From the NCBI GenBank assembly GCA_965228625.1, contig OZ245829.1:3658001-3722000 (forward strand): a stretch of DNA of 64,000 bases, written 5' to 3'. Below, in pieces: positions 24,211 through 33,767 of this stretch (position 1 is the first letter of the stretch; the number at the start of each line of letters is the position of its first letter). Position numbers and translations under genes: made by a program. Below the pieces are notes generated by a model, which made no database searches, had not been told where the DNA came from, and saw only the letters and a program-made list of their open reading frames with translations. The DNA comes from UBA2767 sp965228625 (GTDB taxonomy: Bacteria > Pseudomonadota > Alphaproteobacteria > Rhizobiales > Methyloligellaceae).

Positions 24211-25476
24211 ATGCCGATCCTGCTTGGTGCGATCGCCGACGATTTCACCGGTGCGACCGACCTGGCCAACACGCTGGTCAAGGAAGGGATGCGCGCCGTG
24301 CAGACCATCGGTATCCCCGGTGCCGACTCTAAAATCGGCGACGCCGACGCGGTTGTTGTTGCCTTGAAATCCAGGACAATTCCTGCGAGCGACGCCGTCC
24401 GGCAGTCACTCGAGGCGCTCGAATGGCTGCGCGCCAACGGCGCGCGCCAGATTTTCTTCAAATACTGTTCGACATTCGATTCGACCGATGCGGGGAATAT
24501 CGGCCCCGTGGCCGACGCCCTGCTCGAAGCACTGTCGGGTGAAATCACCATCGCCTGTCCGGCATTTCCGACAAACGGCCGCACGGTCTATCGCGGCTAT
24601 CTGTTCGTCGGCGATGAACTTCTCTCGGAAAGTTCGATGAAGGACCATCCGCTCACCCCGATGCGCGATGCCAATCTGGTGCGCGTTCTCGCCCGGCAGA
24701 CGCCGAACCAAGTCGGTCTGGTGTCGCATGAGCGCGTTTCGGCGGGCGCCGACGCGATCGGCGAGGTGCTCGGTGAACTCAAGAAATCCGGTGTCCGCCA
24801 CGCGATCGTCGATGCCATCGACGATTCAGACCTCCGCGTTATCGGCGAGGCAGTGAATGGACTTGAGCTCATCACGGGCGGGTCGGGAATTGCGCTCGGC
24901 CTGCCGGAGAATTTTCGCCGCGATGGGCTACTCGACAGCTCGAGCGCGGCAACGTTGCCGGACGTCGATGGGCGCGCGGCGGTCCTTGCAGGCAGTTGTT
25001 CGGTCGCGACGCGCAGCCAGCTCTCCCATGTCACCGGGAAGTGGCCGACCTACGCCATCGAACCGGCCAGGCTGGCGGAGGGTGAGAACGTTGCGGACGA
25101 GGCGCTGTCCTGGGCGGCGCAAAATGGCGAGGGGACGCCTGCCGTCATCTATTCGTCCGCGGCGCCGGAAGACGTCACCCGGGCACAAGAGGTCATCGGC
25201 CGCGACCGCGCGGGCGCGCTCGTCGAGGACGCCATGGCGAAGATCGCCGTGGGTCTTGTCGAGCAGGGCGTGCGCCGTTTCGTCGTTGCCGGTGGGGAAA
25301 CTTCCGGTGCCGTCGTCTCGGCGCTCGGCGTCCAGGCGCTGCGCATCGGCCCGGAGATCGATCCGGGCGTGCCCTGGACGGAGGCGGCGGGCGACCCGGC
25401 CCTTGCGCTGGCGCTCAAGTCGGGCAATTTCGGGGGTGAGGATTTCTTCACCAAGGCGCTGGGGATGCTGCCGTGA
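24211..25476 (+). CDS. otnK: Four-carbon acid sugar kinase (3-oxo-tetronate kinase)
   Basis: 421-residue DUF1537-type kinase phosphorylating 3-oxo-tetronate at C4. The N-terminal substrate domain reads LLGAIADDFTGATDLANTLV and KYCSTFDSTDAGNIGPVADA; the C-terminal nucleotide domain has VLAGSCSVATRSQL and VVAGGETSGAVVSAL. The ATG at 24211 follows GGGAGGACCC, while an earlier ATG at 24166 lacks a site. The GTG of otnC overlaps its stop by 4 bp. Confidence 0.92.
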   Translation: MPILLGAIADDFTGATDLANTLVKEGMRAVQTIGIPGADSKIGDADAVVVALKSRTIPASDAVRQSLEALEWLRANGARQIFFKYCSTFDSTDAGNIGPVADALLEALSGEITIACPAFPTNGRTVYRGYLFVGDELLSESSMKDHPLTPMRDANLVRVLARQTPNQVGLVSHERVSAGADAIGEVLGELKKSGVRHAIVDAIDDSDLRVIGEAVNGLELITGGSGIALGLPENFRRDGLLDSSSAATLPDVDGRAAVLAGSCSVATRSQLSHVTGKWPTYAIEPARLAEGENVADEALSWAAQNGEGTPAVIYSSAAPEDVTRAQEVIGRDRAGALVEDAMAKIAVGLVEQGVRRFVVAGGETSGAVVSALGVQALRIGPEIDPGVPWTEAAGDPALALALKSGNFGGEDFFTKALGMLP

Positions 25477-26120
25477 GCGAAACGAAGACCCGTGATCGCA
25501 TCGTCACTCTGGCGCGGTCCATGTATGAGCGCGGCCTGACCTTCGGCTCGTCGGGCAATATCAGCGTGCGCATCGATGACGGCTGGCTGATGACGCCGAC
25601 CGGAACAACGATGGGCGAGCTCGATCCCGCGCGGCTCTCGAAGCTCGCACCCGACGGTACCCATGTCTCCGGCGACAAGCCGACCAAGGAATCGTTCCTG
25701 CACCTCGCCATGTATGAGTGCCGTGCCGACTGCGGTGCGGTGGTTCACCTGCATTCGACGCACTCCGTTGCGGTGAGCTGTCTCGACGGGATCGATCATG
25801 CGAACGTGCTGCCGCCGATCACGGCCTATTACGTGATGCGCATCGGCACCCTGCCGCTCATCCCCTATTTTCCGCCGGGGGACGTCGACCTCGCCAGGGC
25901 GGTCCGCGAGATGGCGTCGGATCATCATGCGGTGCTGCTTGCCAATCACGGGCCGGTGGTCGCGGGCAAAACGCTGGAGGACGCGGTCTACGCCACCGAG
26001 GAACTGGAAGAGACCGCCAAGCTGTTTCTGCTGTTGCGCGGAGAAAAGGTTCGCTGTCTCACAACGGAGCAGGTCAGCGATCTCGACGCGCGGTTCAACC
26101 TTAAGGGCGGCGGACGCTGA
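25473..26120 (+). CDS. otnC: 3-oxo-tetronate 4-phosphate decarboxylase (class II aldolase family)
   Basis: 215-residue class II aldolase/adducin-family protein that decarboxylates 3-oxo-tetronate 4-phosphate to DHAP. The zinc-site motifs VVHLHSTHSVAVS and LANHGPVVAGKTLEDA and the N-terminal GLTFGSSGNISVR are present. It starts with GTG overlapping otnK (GTGA), so the kinase and decarboxylase are made together. Linkage to otnK is the standard pair. Confidence 0.92.
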   Translation: MSETKTRDRIVTLARSMYERGLTFGSSGNISVRIDDGWLMTPTGTTMGELDPARLSKLAPDGTHVSGDKPTKESFLHLAMYECRADCGAVVHLHSTHSVAVSCLDGIDHANVLPPITAYYVMRIGTLPLIPYFPPGDVDLARAVREMASDHHAVLLANHGPVVAGKTLEDAVYATEELEETAKLFLLLRGEKVRCLTTEQVSDLDARFNLKGGGR

Positions 26121-26186
26121 TGAATACCGGGACATGCGGCTGTTTCGTTCCACCGGCCCGGCAATTCCTGATAAGGCAGTGGTGAA

Positions 26187-27428
26187 ATGAGCACGAACCG
26201 ACTTGAAGTTGACGGCGACAGGCTATGGGAAACGCTGATGCGGTCCGGCGAAATCGGACCGGGGCGTTCAACCGGGCTCAACCGCCCGGCGCTTTCGACG
26301 GCCGACGGCGAAATGCGCGACCAGTTCGTCGACTGGTGCAAGGCGGCCGGCCTGACCCTGCGTGTCGATCGGGTCGGGAACATTTTCGCGCGGCGCGAGG
26401 GCACAGACAACTCACTGCAACCCGTTGCGATCGGCAGCCATCTCGATACGCAGGTCGCCGGCGGCAAGTATGACGGGATCCTCGGCGTGCTTGCCGGTCT
26501 CGAGGTTGTCCGCACGCTCAATGACCGGAACATCACGACGCGCCGCCCGCTCGAAGTCATTTGCTGGACCAATGAGGAAGGCGCGCGATTCCAGCCGCCG
26601 ATGATGGGAGCAGGCGCATTTGCCGGCATCCATACGCTCGACTGGGTGCTCGACCAGCAGGACGATGACGGCAACCGGTTCGGCGATGAGCTCGAGCGCA
26701 TCGGCTATGCCGGAGAGGCGGAACTTTCCGGCCATGAACTCGATTCCTATTTCGAGCTGCATATCGAGCAGGGTCCCGAACTCGAGGCCAAAGGCCTGCC
26801 CGTCGGGCTCGTCACCGGCGGGTTCGTCGCGTTCGGGCGGCAGGTTCAGTTCCACGGCGAGACGGCGCATTCGGGCCCGACGCCAATGGACAAGCGTCGC
26901 AACGCGCTTGTCGGCGCCGCCTATCTGATCGCGGCCGTGAACGACATCGGCTGGAAGTATCACCCCGACGCGCGGTCGACCACGACCCGGATCCAGCTCT
27001 GGCCGAACAAGTACGGCATCCTGCCGGACTGGGCGGAAGTGACGGTGGATATCCGACACCCCGACCGCAAGACCGCCGAAAAAATGGCCGACGAGGTGCG
27101 TGCCGCCATCGCCGAGGCCGGTGAAAAGGCCAAGGTCGACGTGGAGGTGGTCAAGGAATGGGAATTCGGATGCGACGATTTCTCCGAAGACTGCATCGAT
27201 CTTCTGCGCAGGACCGCGGACGATCTCGATGTTCCTTACGCGGAAATGCTCTCCCAGGCGGGCCACGACGCCTATCACGTCGCCAAGGTCGCGCCGACCG
27301 CGATGATCTTCTCCCCGTGCCGGGACGGCATCACCCACAATGAAGGCGAGCACATCGAGAAGGACGACACGCTCCCGTCGGTCAATCTTCTGATGCATGC
27401 GGTTCTGGAGCGGGCGAACAGGAGTTAA
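26187..27428 (+). CDS. Zinc amidohydrolase of the N-carbamoyl-amino-acid hydrolase / allantoate amidohydrolase family
   Basis: 413-residue M20/M28-like amidase hydrolysing N-carbamoyl groups (N-carbamoyl-L-amino acids, beta-ureidopropionate, or allantoate). Metal ligands appear in GSHLDTQVAGGKYDGILG, TNEEGARFQP, FELHIEQGPELE and SQAGHDAYHVA. It precedes an ABC uptake system and amidase transcribed in the same direction, suggesting a nitrogen-scavenging module for ureido or amide compounds. The exact substrate is not determinable here. Confidence 0.85.
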   Translation: MSTNRLEVDGDRLWETLMRSGEIGPGRSTGLNRPALSTADGEMRDQFVDWCKAAGLTLRVDRVGNIFARREGTDNSLQPVAIGSHLDTQVAGGKYDGILGVLAGLEVVRTLNDRNITTRRPLEVICWTNEEGARFQPPMMGAGAFAGIHTLDWVLDQQDDDGNRFGDELERIGYAGEAELSGHELDSYFELHIEQGPELEAKGLPVGLVTGGFVAFGRQVQFHGETAHSGPTPMDKRRNALVGAAYLIAAVNDIGWKYHPDARSTTTRIQLWPNKYGILPDWAEVTVDIRHPDRKTAEKMADEVRAAIAEAGEKAKVDVEVVKEWEFGCDDFSEDCIDLLRRTADDLDVPYAEMLSQAGHDAYHVAKVAPTAMIFSPCRDGITHNEGEHIEKDDTLPSVNLLMHAVLERANRS

Positions 27429-27572
27429 TCCGCAAGCCGCGATTGCAACACGCCCCCAGTTGATTAGAATTTCCGGTCTAAGAAATGACCGGTCCGGAAA
27501 AACGGGCCGGCACACATCTAAGTCGTGGGCGGGGGGACAATCACGCCCGCCGGATCCCACCGGAGGTAAAGC

Positions 27573-28796
27573 ATGAAAATCGCGCGTAGAACCCTAATGG
27601 GCATGGCTGCTGCAGCCGCCCTGATGACCGGGGCGTTCGCCAGCACGGCGGCCCTGGCCGACATCACCATCGGCATGACCGTGAGCCAGACCGGACGCTT
27701 CGCCCTTGCCGCCCAGTCCGGAGAGCGGGGTTTCAAGATCTGGATTGACGACGTCAATTCCCGGGGCGGAATCGATATCGGCGGCAAGAAGCACAAGATC
27801 AAGCTGGAAACCCTCGATGACCGCTCCGACAAGGCGCTGGTGCCGCGCGTCTATGAAACGCTGATCAAGGACAAGAATGTCGATCTGCTGATGGGGCCGT
27901 TCGGTTCGACCCTGACAGGCGCGGCCGCCAACACGACGGAAAGTTTCGGCAAGTTCCTCGTTATCTGGTCGGCCTCGTCCGACAAGATCTATGAGCAGGG
28001 CCACAAATATGTGGTCTCGGCGACACAGATCGCCGCTTCCCGCCTCGGCAAGCCGGGCGCGGATGCAATGGGCGCGATCGGCGTCAAGAAGGTCGCCATC
28101 ATCTATCTCGACGAGCCGTTCCCGGCAGGCACCGCGGCAGGCGTCAAGAAGCGTGCGGAAGAACTCGGCATGGAAGTCGTGATGTTCGAGAAGTTCGCCA
28201 AGGGCACGAAGGATTTCTCCGTCATGATCCAGAAGGCGCTCGCAGCGGGCGCCGATGCGTTCTATCCTGCGTCGTACGAGGGCGACCAGATGAACATCGC
28301 CCGGCAGATGCGCGAACTCGACGCCAATTTCCCGATGACCTACATGTTCTACGGCTCGCAGCCGCAGTTCCTCGGGATCGGGCAGGACGCGAAATATCTC
28401 TACAGCCAGACGCTCTGGCACCCCAAGGTGCGCTGGAAAGTGAACGCCGGTCTCGACCGCGACGAGGTCAAGAAGCGGTATGAGAAACTGTTCCCGGATG
28501 CGAAGTATCCGGCCGACTTCCAGACGGCTCTGGCCTATGGCGCGGGCGCGGTTCTGGAAGAGATCATCAAAAAAGCGCAGTCGGTTGAACCTGCCAAGCT
28601 CAAACAGGCGGCGCTGGATCTCTCAAAGAAGCTGACGGTGATGACCGGGCCGTACGAGATTCTGGAGAACGGCAAGCAGATCCAGATGGAGTTCGTCGTT
28701 ATGCAGAATCAGCCGAAGGGGCTCGAGGTGGTCTTCCCGCCGAGCGTCGCGACGGGCAAGTGGATCTACCCGGTTCCCGCCTACGACAAGAGGTAG
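27573..28796 (+). CDS. ABC transporter substrate-binding protein, branched-chain amino acid/amide type
   Basis: 407-residue periplasmic binding protein (Peripla_BP_6 type) with signal peptide cleaved near ALADITIG. Features include IGMTVSQTGRFALAAQSGER, LMGPFGSTLTGAAAN and ADAFYPASYEGDQMNIARQM. CCGGAGGTAAAGC precedes the ATG. A strong hairpin after the gene separates it from the membrane and ATPase genes, as is usual for highly expressed binding proteins. Linked amidases suggest amides or ureido amino acids as ligands. Confidence 0.9.
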   Translation: MKIARRTLMGMAAAAALMTGAFASTAALADITIGMTVSQTGRFALAAQSGERGFKIWIDDVNSRGGIDIGGKKHKIKLETLDDRSDKALVPRVYETLIKDKNVDLLMGPFGSTLTGAAANTTESFGKFLVIWSASSDKIYEQGHKYVVSATQIAASRLGKPGADAMGAIGVKKVAIIYLDEPFPAGTAAGVKKRAEELGMEVVMFEKFAKGTKDFSVMIQKALAAGADAFYPASYEGDQMNIARQMRELDANFPMTYMFYGSQPQFLGIGQDAKYLYSQTLWHPKVRWKVNAGLDRDEVKKRYEKLFPDAKYPADFQTALAYGAGAVLEEIIKKAQSVEPAKLKQAALDLSKKLTVMTGPYEILENGKQIQMEFVVMQNQPKGLEVVFPPSVATGKWIYPVPAYDKR

Positions 28797-28813
28797 GGCG
28801 GCCTACATTTCTT

Positions 28814-28870
28814 CCCGCCGCGCGCGTCACCTTGAGATTTCCGGGGTCCGCGCGCGGCGGGAGCTTTTGT
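28814..28870 (+). terminator. Terminator/attenuator after the binding-protein gene
   Basis: Stem CCCGCCGCGCGCG (28814-28826) and CGCGCGCGGCGGG (28849-28861), 13 bp and perfect, with a 22-nt loop, followed by AGCTTTTGTTTT. It lies between the substrate-binding and permease genes, so partial readthrough would give excess binding protein. Confidence 0.75.
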
Positions 28871-28919
28871 TTTCGTTCGTTCATTTCTCGCATTTTCCCT
28901 CCGGGCTTCGGCGGCAAAC

Positions 28920-29885
28920 ATGTCCTCGCTCACGCAAATCGATGAAACCCAGGCGTCGCGCATTCGCCATTCGATCTGGTTCTCCCTGATCGCGATCGTC
29001 GTCGTCTGGTTCGGGCTGATGCCGACGCTCGGCGGAAACCTGTCGCTCTATTTCTCGCTGATGCTGTGGGTGACCATGGCCACCGCCTTCAACATCATTG
29101 CCGGCTTCACCGGCTACATGCCGTTCGGCTATGTCGCGTTTTACGGCACGGGCACCTACGCGACCGCAATCCTCGTGGTGAACTACGATGTGTCCCCCTA
29201 TGTGGCGATCCCGATGGCGGGTATTGCCGGTATGGCGCTTGCGCTCATCTTCGCGCCAACCCTGCGCCTCGGCGGCATCTACTTCGCCATCGTGTCCCTG
29301 TCCCTTGCGGTCATCATGCAGCGCATCATGGGTCTCGCCCCCGACGACATCACCGGCGGCAGCCATGGGCTCAACCTCGGCGCAAAGACCAACCGGCAGG
29401 ATGGCTACTACGCCATGCTGATCGTGCTTGTGATGGCGCTGACGACGGTCACGTGGCTCGCCCGCTCCCGCCTCGGCAAGGCGTTGAAGGCGATCCGCGA
29501 CGATGCCGAAGCGGCGGATGCGATGGGCGTCAACGTGCAGAGGTCGCGGCTCTACGCCTGGCTGATGTCGGCGGGGTTCGCGTCGCTCTGCGGCGGCGTT
29601 CAGGCTTGGTTTACGGGCGCACTCGACCCGATCACCGCGTTCGATGTGCTGGTCACCGCCAAGACGGTGATCTATGCCATGGCCGGCGGGCTCGGCACGG
29701 TGACGGGACCGGTCATCGGTACGGTGATCCTTGTCTGGGTCGACGAGCTGATCTGGCGTGAGTTCCCGATCCTGAACAATTTCCTGCTCGGGCTCATCAT
29801 CGCGCTGCTCATCCTGTTCATGCCGCGGGGTATCGTCGGGACAATCATGCAGCGTTATCCGCGTACGCGGCGTCTGATCATGTAG
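28920..29885 (+). CDS. Branched-chain/amide ABC transporter permease (LivM type)
   Basis: 321-residue inner-membrane permease with eight to ten hydrophobic segments. LivM-type signatures GFTGYMPFGYVAFYGTGTYA, IYFAIVSLSLAVIMQRIM, and the coupling-helix region LGKALKAIRDDAEAADAMG are present. It pairs with the LivH-type permease 17 bp downstream. Confidence 0.9.
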   Translation: MSSLTQIDETQASRIRHSIWFSLIAIVVVWFGLMPTLGGNLSLYFSLMLWVTMATAFNIIAGFTGYMPFGYVAFYGTGTYATAILVVNYDVSPYVAIPMAGIAGMALALIFAPTLRLGGIYFAIVSLSLAVIMQRIMGLAPDDITGGSHGLNLGAKTNRQDGYYAMLIVLVMALTTVTWLARSRLGKALKAIRDDAEAADAMGVNVQRSRLYAWLMSAGFASLCGGVQAWFTGALDPITAFDVLVTAKTVIYAMAGGLGTVTGPVIGTVILVWVDELIWREFPILNNFLLGLIIALLILFMPRGIVGTIMQRYPRTRRLIM

Positions 29886-29902
29886 GGGAGGGCAGGCACG
29901 GC

Positions 29903-30826
29903 ATGATCAACGAGGTCCTTCTCTGGAACGCCATTGTCGGCGGCATCGTGTTCGGTGTGGTTTATGCCCTGATCGGATGCTCGCTGAACGTGCTCGCCGG
30001 CGTGCTGCGGGTCATCAACTTTGCCCATGGCGAATTCGTCATCGCCGGGTCTTTCTTCGCCTTTGTGTTGCTCAACAGCCTTGGCATCCACCCCCTGGTT
30101 TCTCTGCCCATCGGCGCGGTGCTGTTCTTTTTCGCGGGCGTCGTGCTCTACTATCTGCTCGTGCCCCGGCTCGCCCGCTCCGATGAACCGGAGACCTCCT
30201 CGTTTCTGCTCATGTTCGGCGTGTCGCTGATGATGGTCTCGGTCATCACCTGGATTTTCGAGGCCGACATCCGCCCGATGAACTTCAGCTTCGAGCCGAT
30301 CAACGTCACGCTTTACAAGGTCGCCGACGCATATGGCCCGGGGCGCGATGGCCGCGTCCTTGTGCCGACGGCCCGGCTCGTGGCGCTCGTGGTCAATCTG
30401 GCGCTGATCATTGCCCTGACCTGGTTCTTCTACCGCACCCTTCCGGGTAAGGCGCTGCGGGCGGCGACCATGAACCGCGAAGCGGTGCAGATCGTCGGTA
30501 TCAACATCCACCGGCTCTCGGCCATGGCCTTCGGGCTCGCCATCGCCCTTGCCGGTATAACCGGCGTCCTGCTGGCCCTGGTCGTCCCGTCAATCGATCC
30601 CAATGGCGGACCCGACATCGCCCTGATCGGGTTCATCGTGATCGTGCTCGGCGGTCTCGGGCATCCGGTCGGCGCGCTGTTCGCGGGCATCATCTTCGGT
30701 TTCGTCGAGCAGTTCTCCAATCTGCTGCTGCCGCAGGCGGCGGCGCAGATGGTCGGTTTCATTATCCTGGTCGCGGTCATTTTTGTGCGGCCTGAAGGGT
30801 TGTTCGGCAAGGGGCAGCTCAGATGA
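29903..30826 (+). CDS. Branched-chain/amide ABC transporter permease (LivH type)
   Basis: 307-residue permease with about eight hydrophobic segments. LivH-like features are NVLAGVLRVINFAHGEFVI and the coupling helix GKALRAATMNREAVQIVGIN, then GGLGHPVGALFAGIIFG near the C-terminus. It overlaps the first ATPase gene by 4 bp. Confidence 0.9.
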   Translation: MINEVLLWNAIVGGIVFGVVYALIGCSLNVLAGVLRVINFAHGEFVIAGSFFAFVLLNSLGIHPLVSLPIGAVLFFFAGVVLYYLLVPRLARSDEPETSSFLLMFGVSLMMVSVITWIFEADIRPMNFSFEPINVTLYKVADAYGPGRDGRVLVPTARLVALVVNLALIIALTWFFYRTLPGKALRAATMNREAVQIVGINIHRLSAMAFGLAIALAGITGVLLALVVPSIDPNGGPDIALIGFIVIVLGGLGHPVGALFAGIIFGFVEQFSNLLLPQAAAQMVGFIILVAVIFVRPEGLFGKGQLR

Positions 30827-31545
30827 CCGCCGACGCCATTCTCACGACCGAAGGACTGACCAAACGCTTCGGCGGTCTGATCGCGGTCGCCGGCATCGAC
30901 ATCACGCTGGAACGCGGCACCGTCCTCGGCATGATCGGTATCAACGGTGCCGGCAAGACCACGGCGATGAATTGCATCAACGGCATCTACTACAGCGATG
31001 GCGGCAAGGTGTATTTCAACGGCCACGACATCACCCACCGCACGCCGCACGAGATCGCAAAGCTCGGCGTTGGCCGCACCTTTCAGGTTCCGCGCATCTT
31101 CAACCGCATGAGCCTGATCGACAATCTCCTCGTTACCTCGCTCGACAGCTCCCTCTCCGACGACGAACTGACCGAGAGGGCCGAAGGGTTCCTCGAGCGC
31201 ATGAACCTGCTCGATCTGCGGTACAATCACGGAGAGGAGCTCTCCGGCGGTCAGCAGAAGCTGCTGGAGCTGGCGCGCGTGATGATGTTCGACCCCGACC
31301 TCATCCTGCTGGATGAACCGTTTGCCGGCGTAAACCCGGCGCTGTGCCGTCTGCTCATCGAACGCATCCTCGAGCTCCGCGATGATGGCAAGTCTTTCCT
31401 CCTCGTGAGCCATGACCTCACGTCGATCTACAAGCTCTCCGACCACATCGTGGTCCTCAATCAGGGGCAGGTCATCGCAGAGGGCGGGGTCGACGATATC
31501 AAGAACGATCCGGCGGTGATCGAAGCCTATCTGGGGCAGCCATAG
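30823..31545 (+). CDS. ABC transporter ATPase (LivG type)
   Basis: 240-residue ATP-binding subunit. Walker A GINGAGKTT is at about residue 40, the signature is ELSGGQQKLLELAR, and Walker B is LILLDEPFAGVNP. The GVGRTFQVPRIFNRMS segment is characteristic of the LivG branch. Its start overlaps the LivH-type gene by 4 bp. Confidence 0.92.
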   Translation: MTADAILTTEGLTKRFGGLIAVAGIDITLERGTVLGMIGINGAGKTTAMNCINGIYYSDGGKVYFNGHDITHRTPHEIAKLGVGRTFQVPRIFNRMSLIDNLLVTSLDSSLSDDELTERAEGFLERMNLLDLRYNHGEELSGGQQKLLELARVMMFDPDLILLDEPFAGVNPALCRLLIERILELRDDGKSFLLVSHDLTSIYKLSDHIVVLNQGQVIAEGGVDDIKNDPAVIEAYLGQP

Positions 31546-31547
31546 CG

Positions 31548-32333
31548 ATGGCAAGGAAAGCAAAAAAGAAGCCGGCCAACGGTAAATGGGAGACGGCGCG
31601 CACGATCCTGGAAATGGAGGACGTGCATGCCGCCTATCATGGGGACATCTCGATCCTGAACGGCTTGTCGGTTGCGGTGAAGGAGCACTGCATCACCGGC
31701 ATAATCGGGCCCAATGGCGCGGGCAAGTCGACCGCGCTCAAGACCATGTACGGTTTCCTGCATCCGACCCAGGGCTCGATCACGCTCGATGGAAAGGACA
31801 TCAGCGGCCTGCCGCCCTATTCCATGATGGAAAACGGCATCGCGTTCGTGCCGCAGAACCGAAGCCTGTTCAATGACCTGTCGGTGGAGGACAATCTCAA
31901 GCTCGGCTGCTGGCAGTTCCGTTCCGACCGCGCCAAGGTCGCCGCGGAACTCGAAAAGGTCTACGCACAGTTTCCCATCCTCGAGGAGAAGCAGCGCGAC
32001 ATGGCGGGAAGCCTGTCGGGTGGTCAGCAGAGGTTCGTCGAACTCGGCCGCGCGCTGGTGGTCGAGCCGAAGATCATCATGCTCGACGAGCCGACGGCGA
32101 TGATTGCACCGAAGATCTCACGCGAAATCTACGACTTCATCGAGACGCTTCCCGAGCGGGGCATCACCGTTGTGCTGGTGGATCAGAACGTGCGCCAGTG
32201 CGTCAACGTTTCCGATTACATTTACATCCTCGACCTCGGCCGCAACCGTGGTGAGGGGACCGCGGCCACCTTCGCGCGCGATGAGCACCTGAAGGAGATG
32301 GTCGCGGAGTGGCTGGACTACCAGATCGATTAG
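31548..32333 (+). CDS. ABC transporter ATPase (LivF type)
   Basis: 261-residue second ATPase of the heterodimer. Walker A is GPNGAGKST, then the LivF-like FVPQNRSLFNDLSVEDNLKL, signature SLSGGQQRFVELGRALV and Walker B IIMLDEPTAMIAPK. An N-terminal basic tail (ARKAKKKPANGK) is longer than usual. It begins 2 bp after the LivG-type gene and is followed by the amidase at 10 bp. Confidence 0.92.
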   Translation: MARKAKKKPANGKWETARTILEMEDVHAAYHGDISILNGLSVAVKEHCITGIIGPNGAGKSTALKTMYGFLHPTQGSITLDGKDISGLPPYSMMENGIAFVPQNRSLFNDLSVEDNLKLGCWQFRSDRAKVAAELEKVYAQFPILEEKQRDMAGSLSGGQQRFVELGRALVVEPKIIMLDEPTAMIAPKISREIYDFIETLPERGITVVLVDQNVRQCVNVSDYIYILDLGRNRGEGTAATFARDEHLKEMVAEWLDYQID

Positions 32334-32343
32334 GGGGCGAACG

Positions 32344-33750
32344 ATGAGCGAAATCGATCCTTATGCGACCATCACGGATTTGTTTCGCGCCTATCGCCAG
32401 CGCGAACGCTCACCGGTCGACGTGATCGAGGCCCAACTGGCGCGCGAAGACCGGCTGGAGCCGAAGCTGAAGGCCTACGTTACCCGCTACAGCGACGAGG
32501 CGCGGGCGAAGGCGCGATCCATCGCGCAGAGCTTCGAGGCAGTCGGCGACCTGCCGGTGCTCGCGGGCGTTCCCATCGCCCTGAAAGACCTGGTCGACAT
32601 GGAGGGGCGCGTCACGTCGGGCGGATCGCCGGCGCGCGCGGAACGCGTGTCCACCAGCACGGCGGTCATCGCTCAACGCCTGATGTCCGCAGGTGCCATC
32701 ATTCCGGGGAAGACCCACACTGTGGAGATGGCAACCGGTGGCTGGGGCACCAACGAGCATCTGGGCGCGCCATGGAATCCCTGGGACCTCGAGACCCATC
32801 GCACGCCCGGCGGGTCCTCAAGCGGGTCGGGTGTGGCGGTCTCCGCCGGTTACTGCCCCGGCGCCATCGGCACCGATACCGGCGGGTCCGTGCGCCTGCC
32901 GGCAGGCTGGTGCGGCCTTGTCGGCCTCAAGGCCACCGAGGGCGCGCTCCCGACCGACGGGATACTGCCCCTGTCGTCCACGCTGGACACACCCGGACCC
33001 ATGACGCGATCCGTCGACGACGCCCTCGTCATGTTCGAGGTCCTGAGAGGTGCTGATCCCGTCACCGTCGGCAAGCAGCTTACCGAGGGGACGGGCCCTT
33101 TCTTTGCGATCCGGGAGCCGGTCAAGGACATGCGATTTGCCGTGTTGCCGGATGAGGACCGTGCGGAAGTCGATGGCGAGATGCTGGCGGCCTATGATAG
33201 GGCGGTCGATGATCTCGCCGATCTTGGCGCCGAGATCGTGGTCAAGGGCGTACCGAAATCGTGGGACGGGTTCAGCACGGAGGCCGTGCATATGATCATC
33301 GCCTATGAGGGGTACCGCTTCAACAAGGAGATCATCGACGACCATGACGCCAGGATGGACCAGTGGGTCAAACGCCGCCTGGTGCCCGGGCGCGAAGAGT
33401 TCACCGAGGTTGCCTATCGCGCGACTCTCGACCGGCGAACGGCGGATATTGCAGATTTCGCCAATGAATTCAAGAATATAGATGCAATCCTCACGCCCAC
33501 GACGCGGACGCCTGCCATTCCGCTCACCGACGTGGACGAATACGGCACGCCGGCACGGTTCACCCGCGCCGCCAACTATCTGGCGCTGTGTTCTCTCTCG
33601 GTCCCGAACGGGTTCACGGCAGGCGGATTGCCGACGAGCCTCATGATCACCTGCCACGGGGGGCAGGAAATGACCGCGCTGCGCATCGGCAAAGCCTATG
33701 AAATGTCACACGACTGGGCGGGCCGGCACCCGGACGGCCTGGACGGCTAG
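32344..33750 (+). CDS. Amidase signature family amidase
   Basis: 468-residue cytoplasmic amidase releasing ammonia from an amide. The Ser-cisSer-Lys triad is visible: lysine in PIALKDLVDMEG, serines in TPGGSSSGSGVAVSAG and GTDTGGSVRLPAGWCG. It is the last gene of the ABC operon (10 bp after the LivF-type ATPase), so it likely acts on the transported compound. It ends 17 bp before the convergent cyanase gene. Confidence 0.9.
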   Translation: MSEIDPYATITDLFRAYRQRERSPVDVIEAQLAREDRLEPKLKAYVTRYSDEARAKARSIAQSFEAVGDLPVLAGVPIALKDLVDMEGRVTSGGSPARAERVSTSTAVIAQRLMSAGAIIPGKTHTVEMATGGWGTNEHLGAPWNPWDLETHRTPGGSSSGSGVAVSAGYCPGAIGTDTGGSVRLPAGWCGLVGLKATEGALPTDGILPLSSTLDTPGPMTRSVDDALVMFEVLRGADPVTVGKQLTEGTGPFFAIREPVKDMRFAVLPDEDRAEVDGEMLAAYDRAVDDLADLGAEIVVKGVPKSWDGFSTEAVHMIIAYEGYRFNKEIIDDHDARMDQWVKRRLVPGREEFTEVAYRATLDRRTADIADFANEFKNIDAILTPTTRTPAIPLTDVDEYGTPARFTRAANYLALCSLSVPNGFTAGGLPTSLMITCHGGQEMTALRIGKAYEMSHDWAGRHPDGLDG

Positions 33751-33767
33751 TCCGCTGCCCGTGCGGG

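Noticed and set aside
33751..33767. Small GCCCG-type hairpin between amidase and cynS
   Set aside because: Stem too short and no T-run; not convincing as a terminator.
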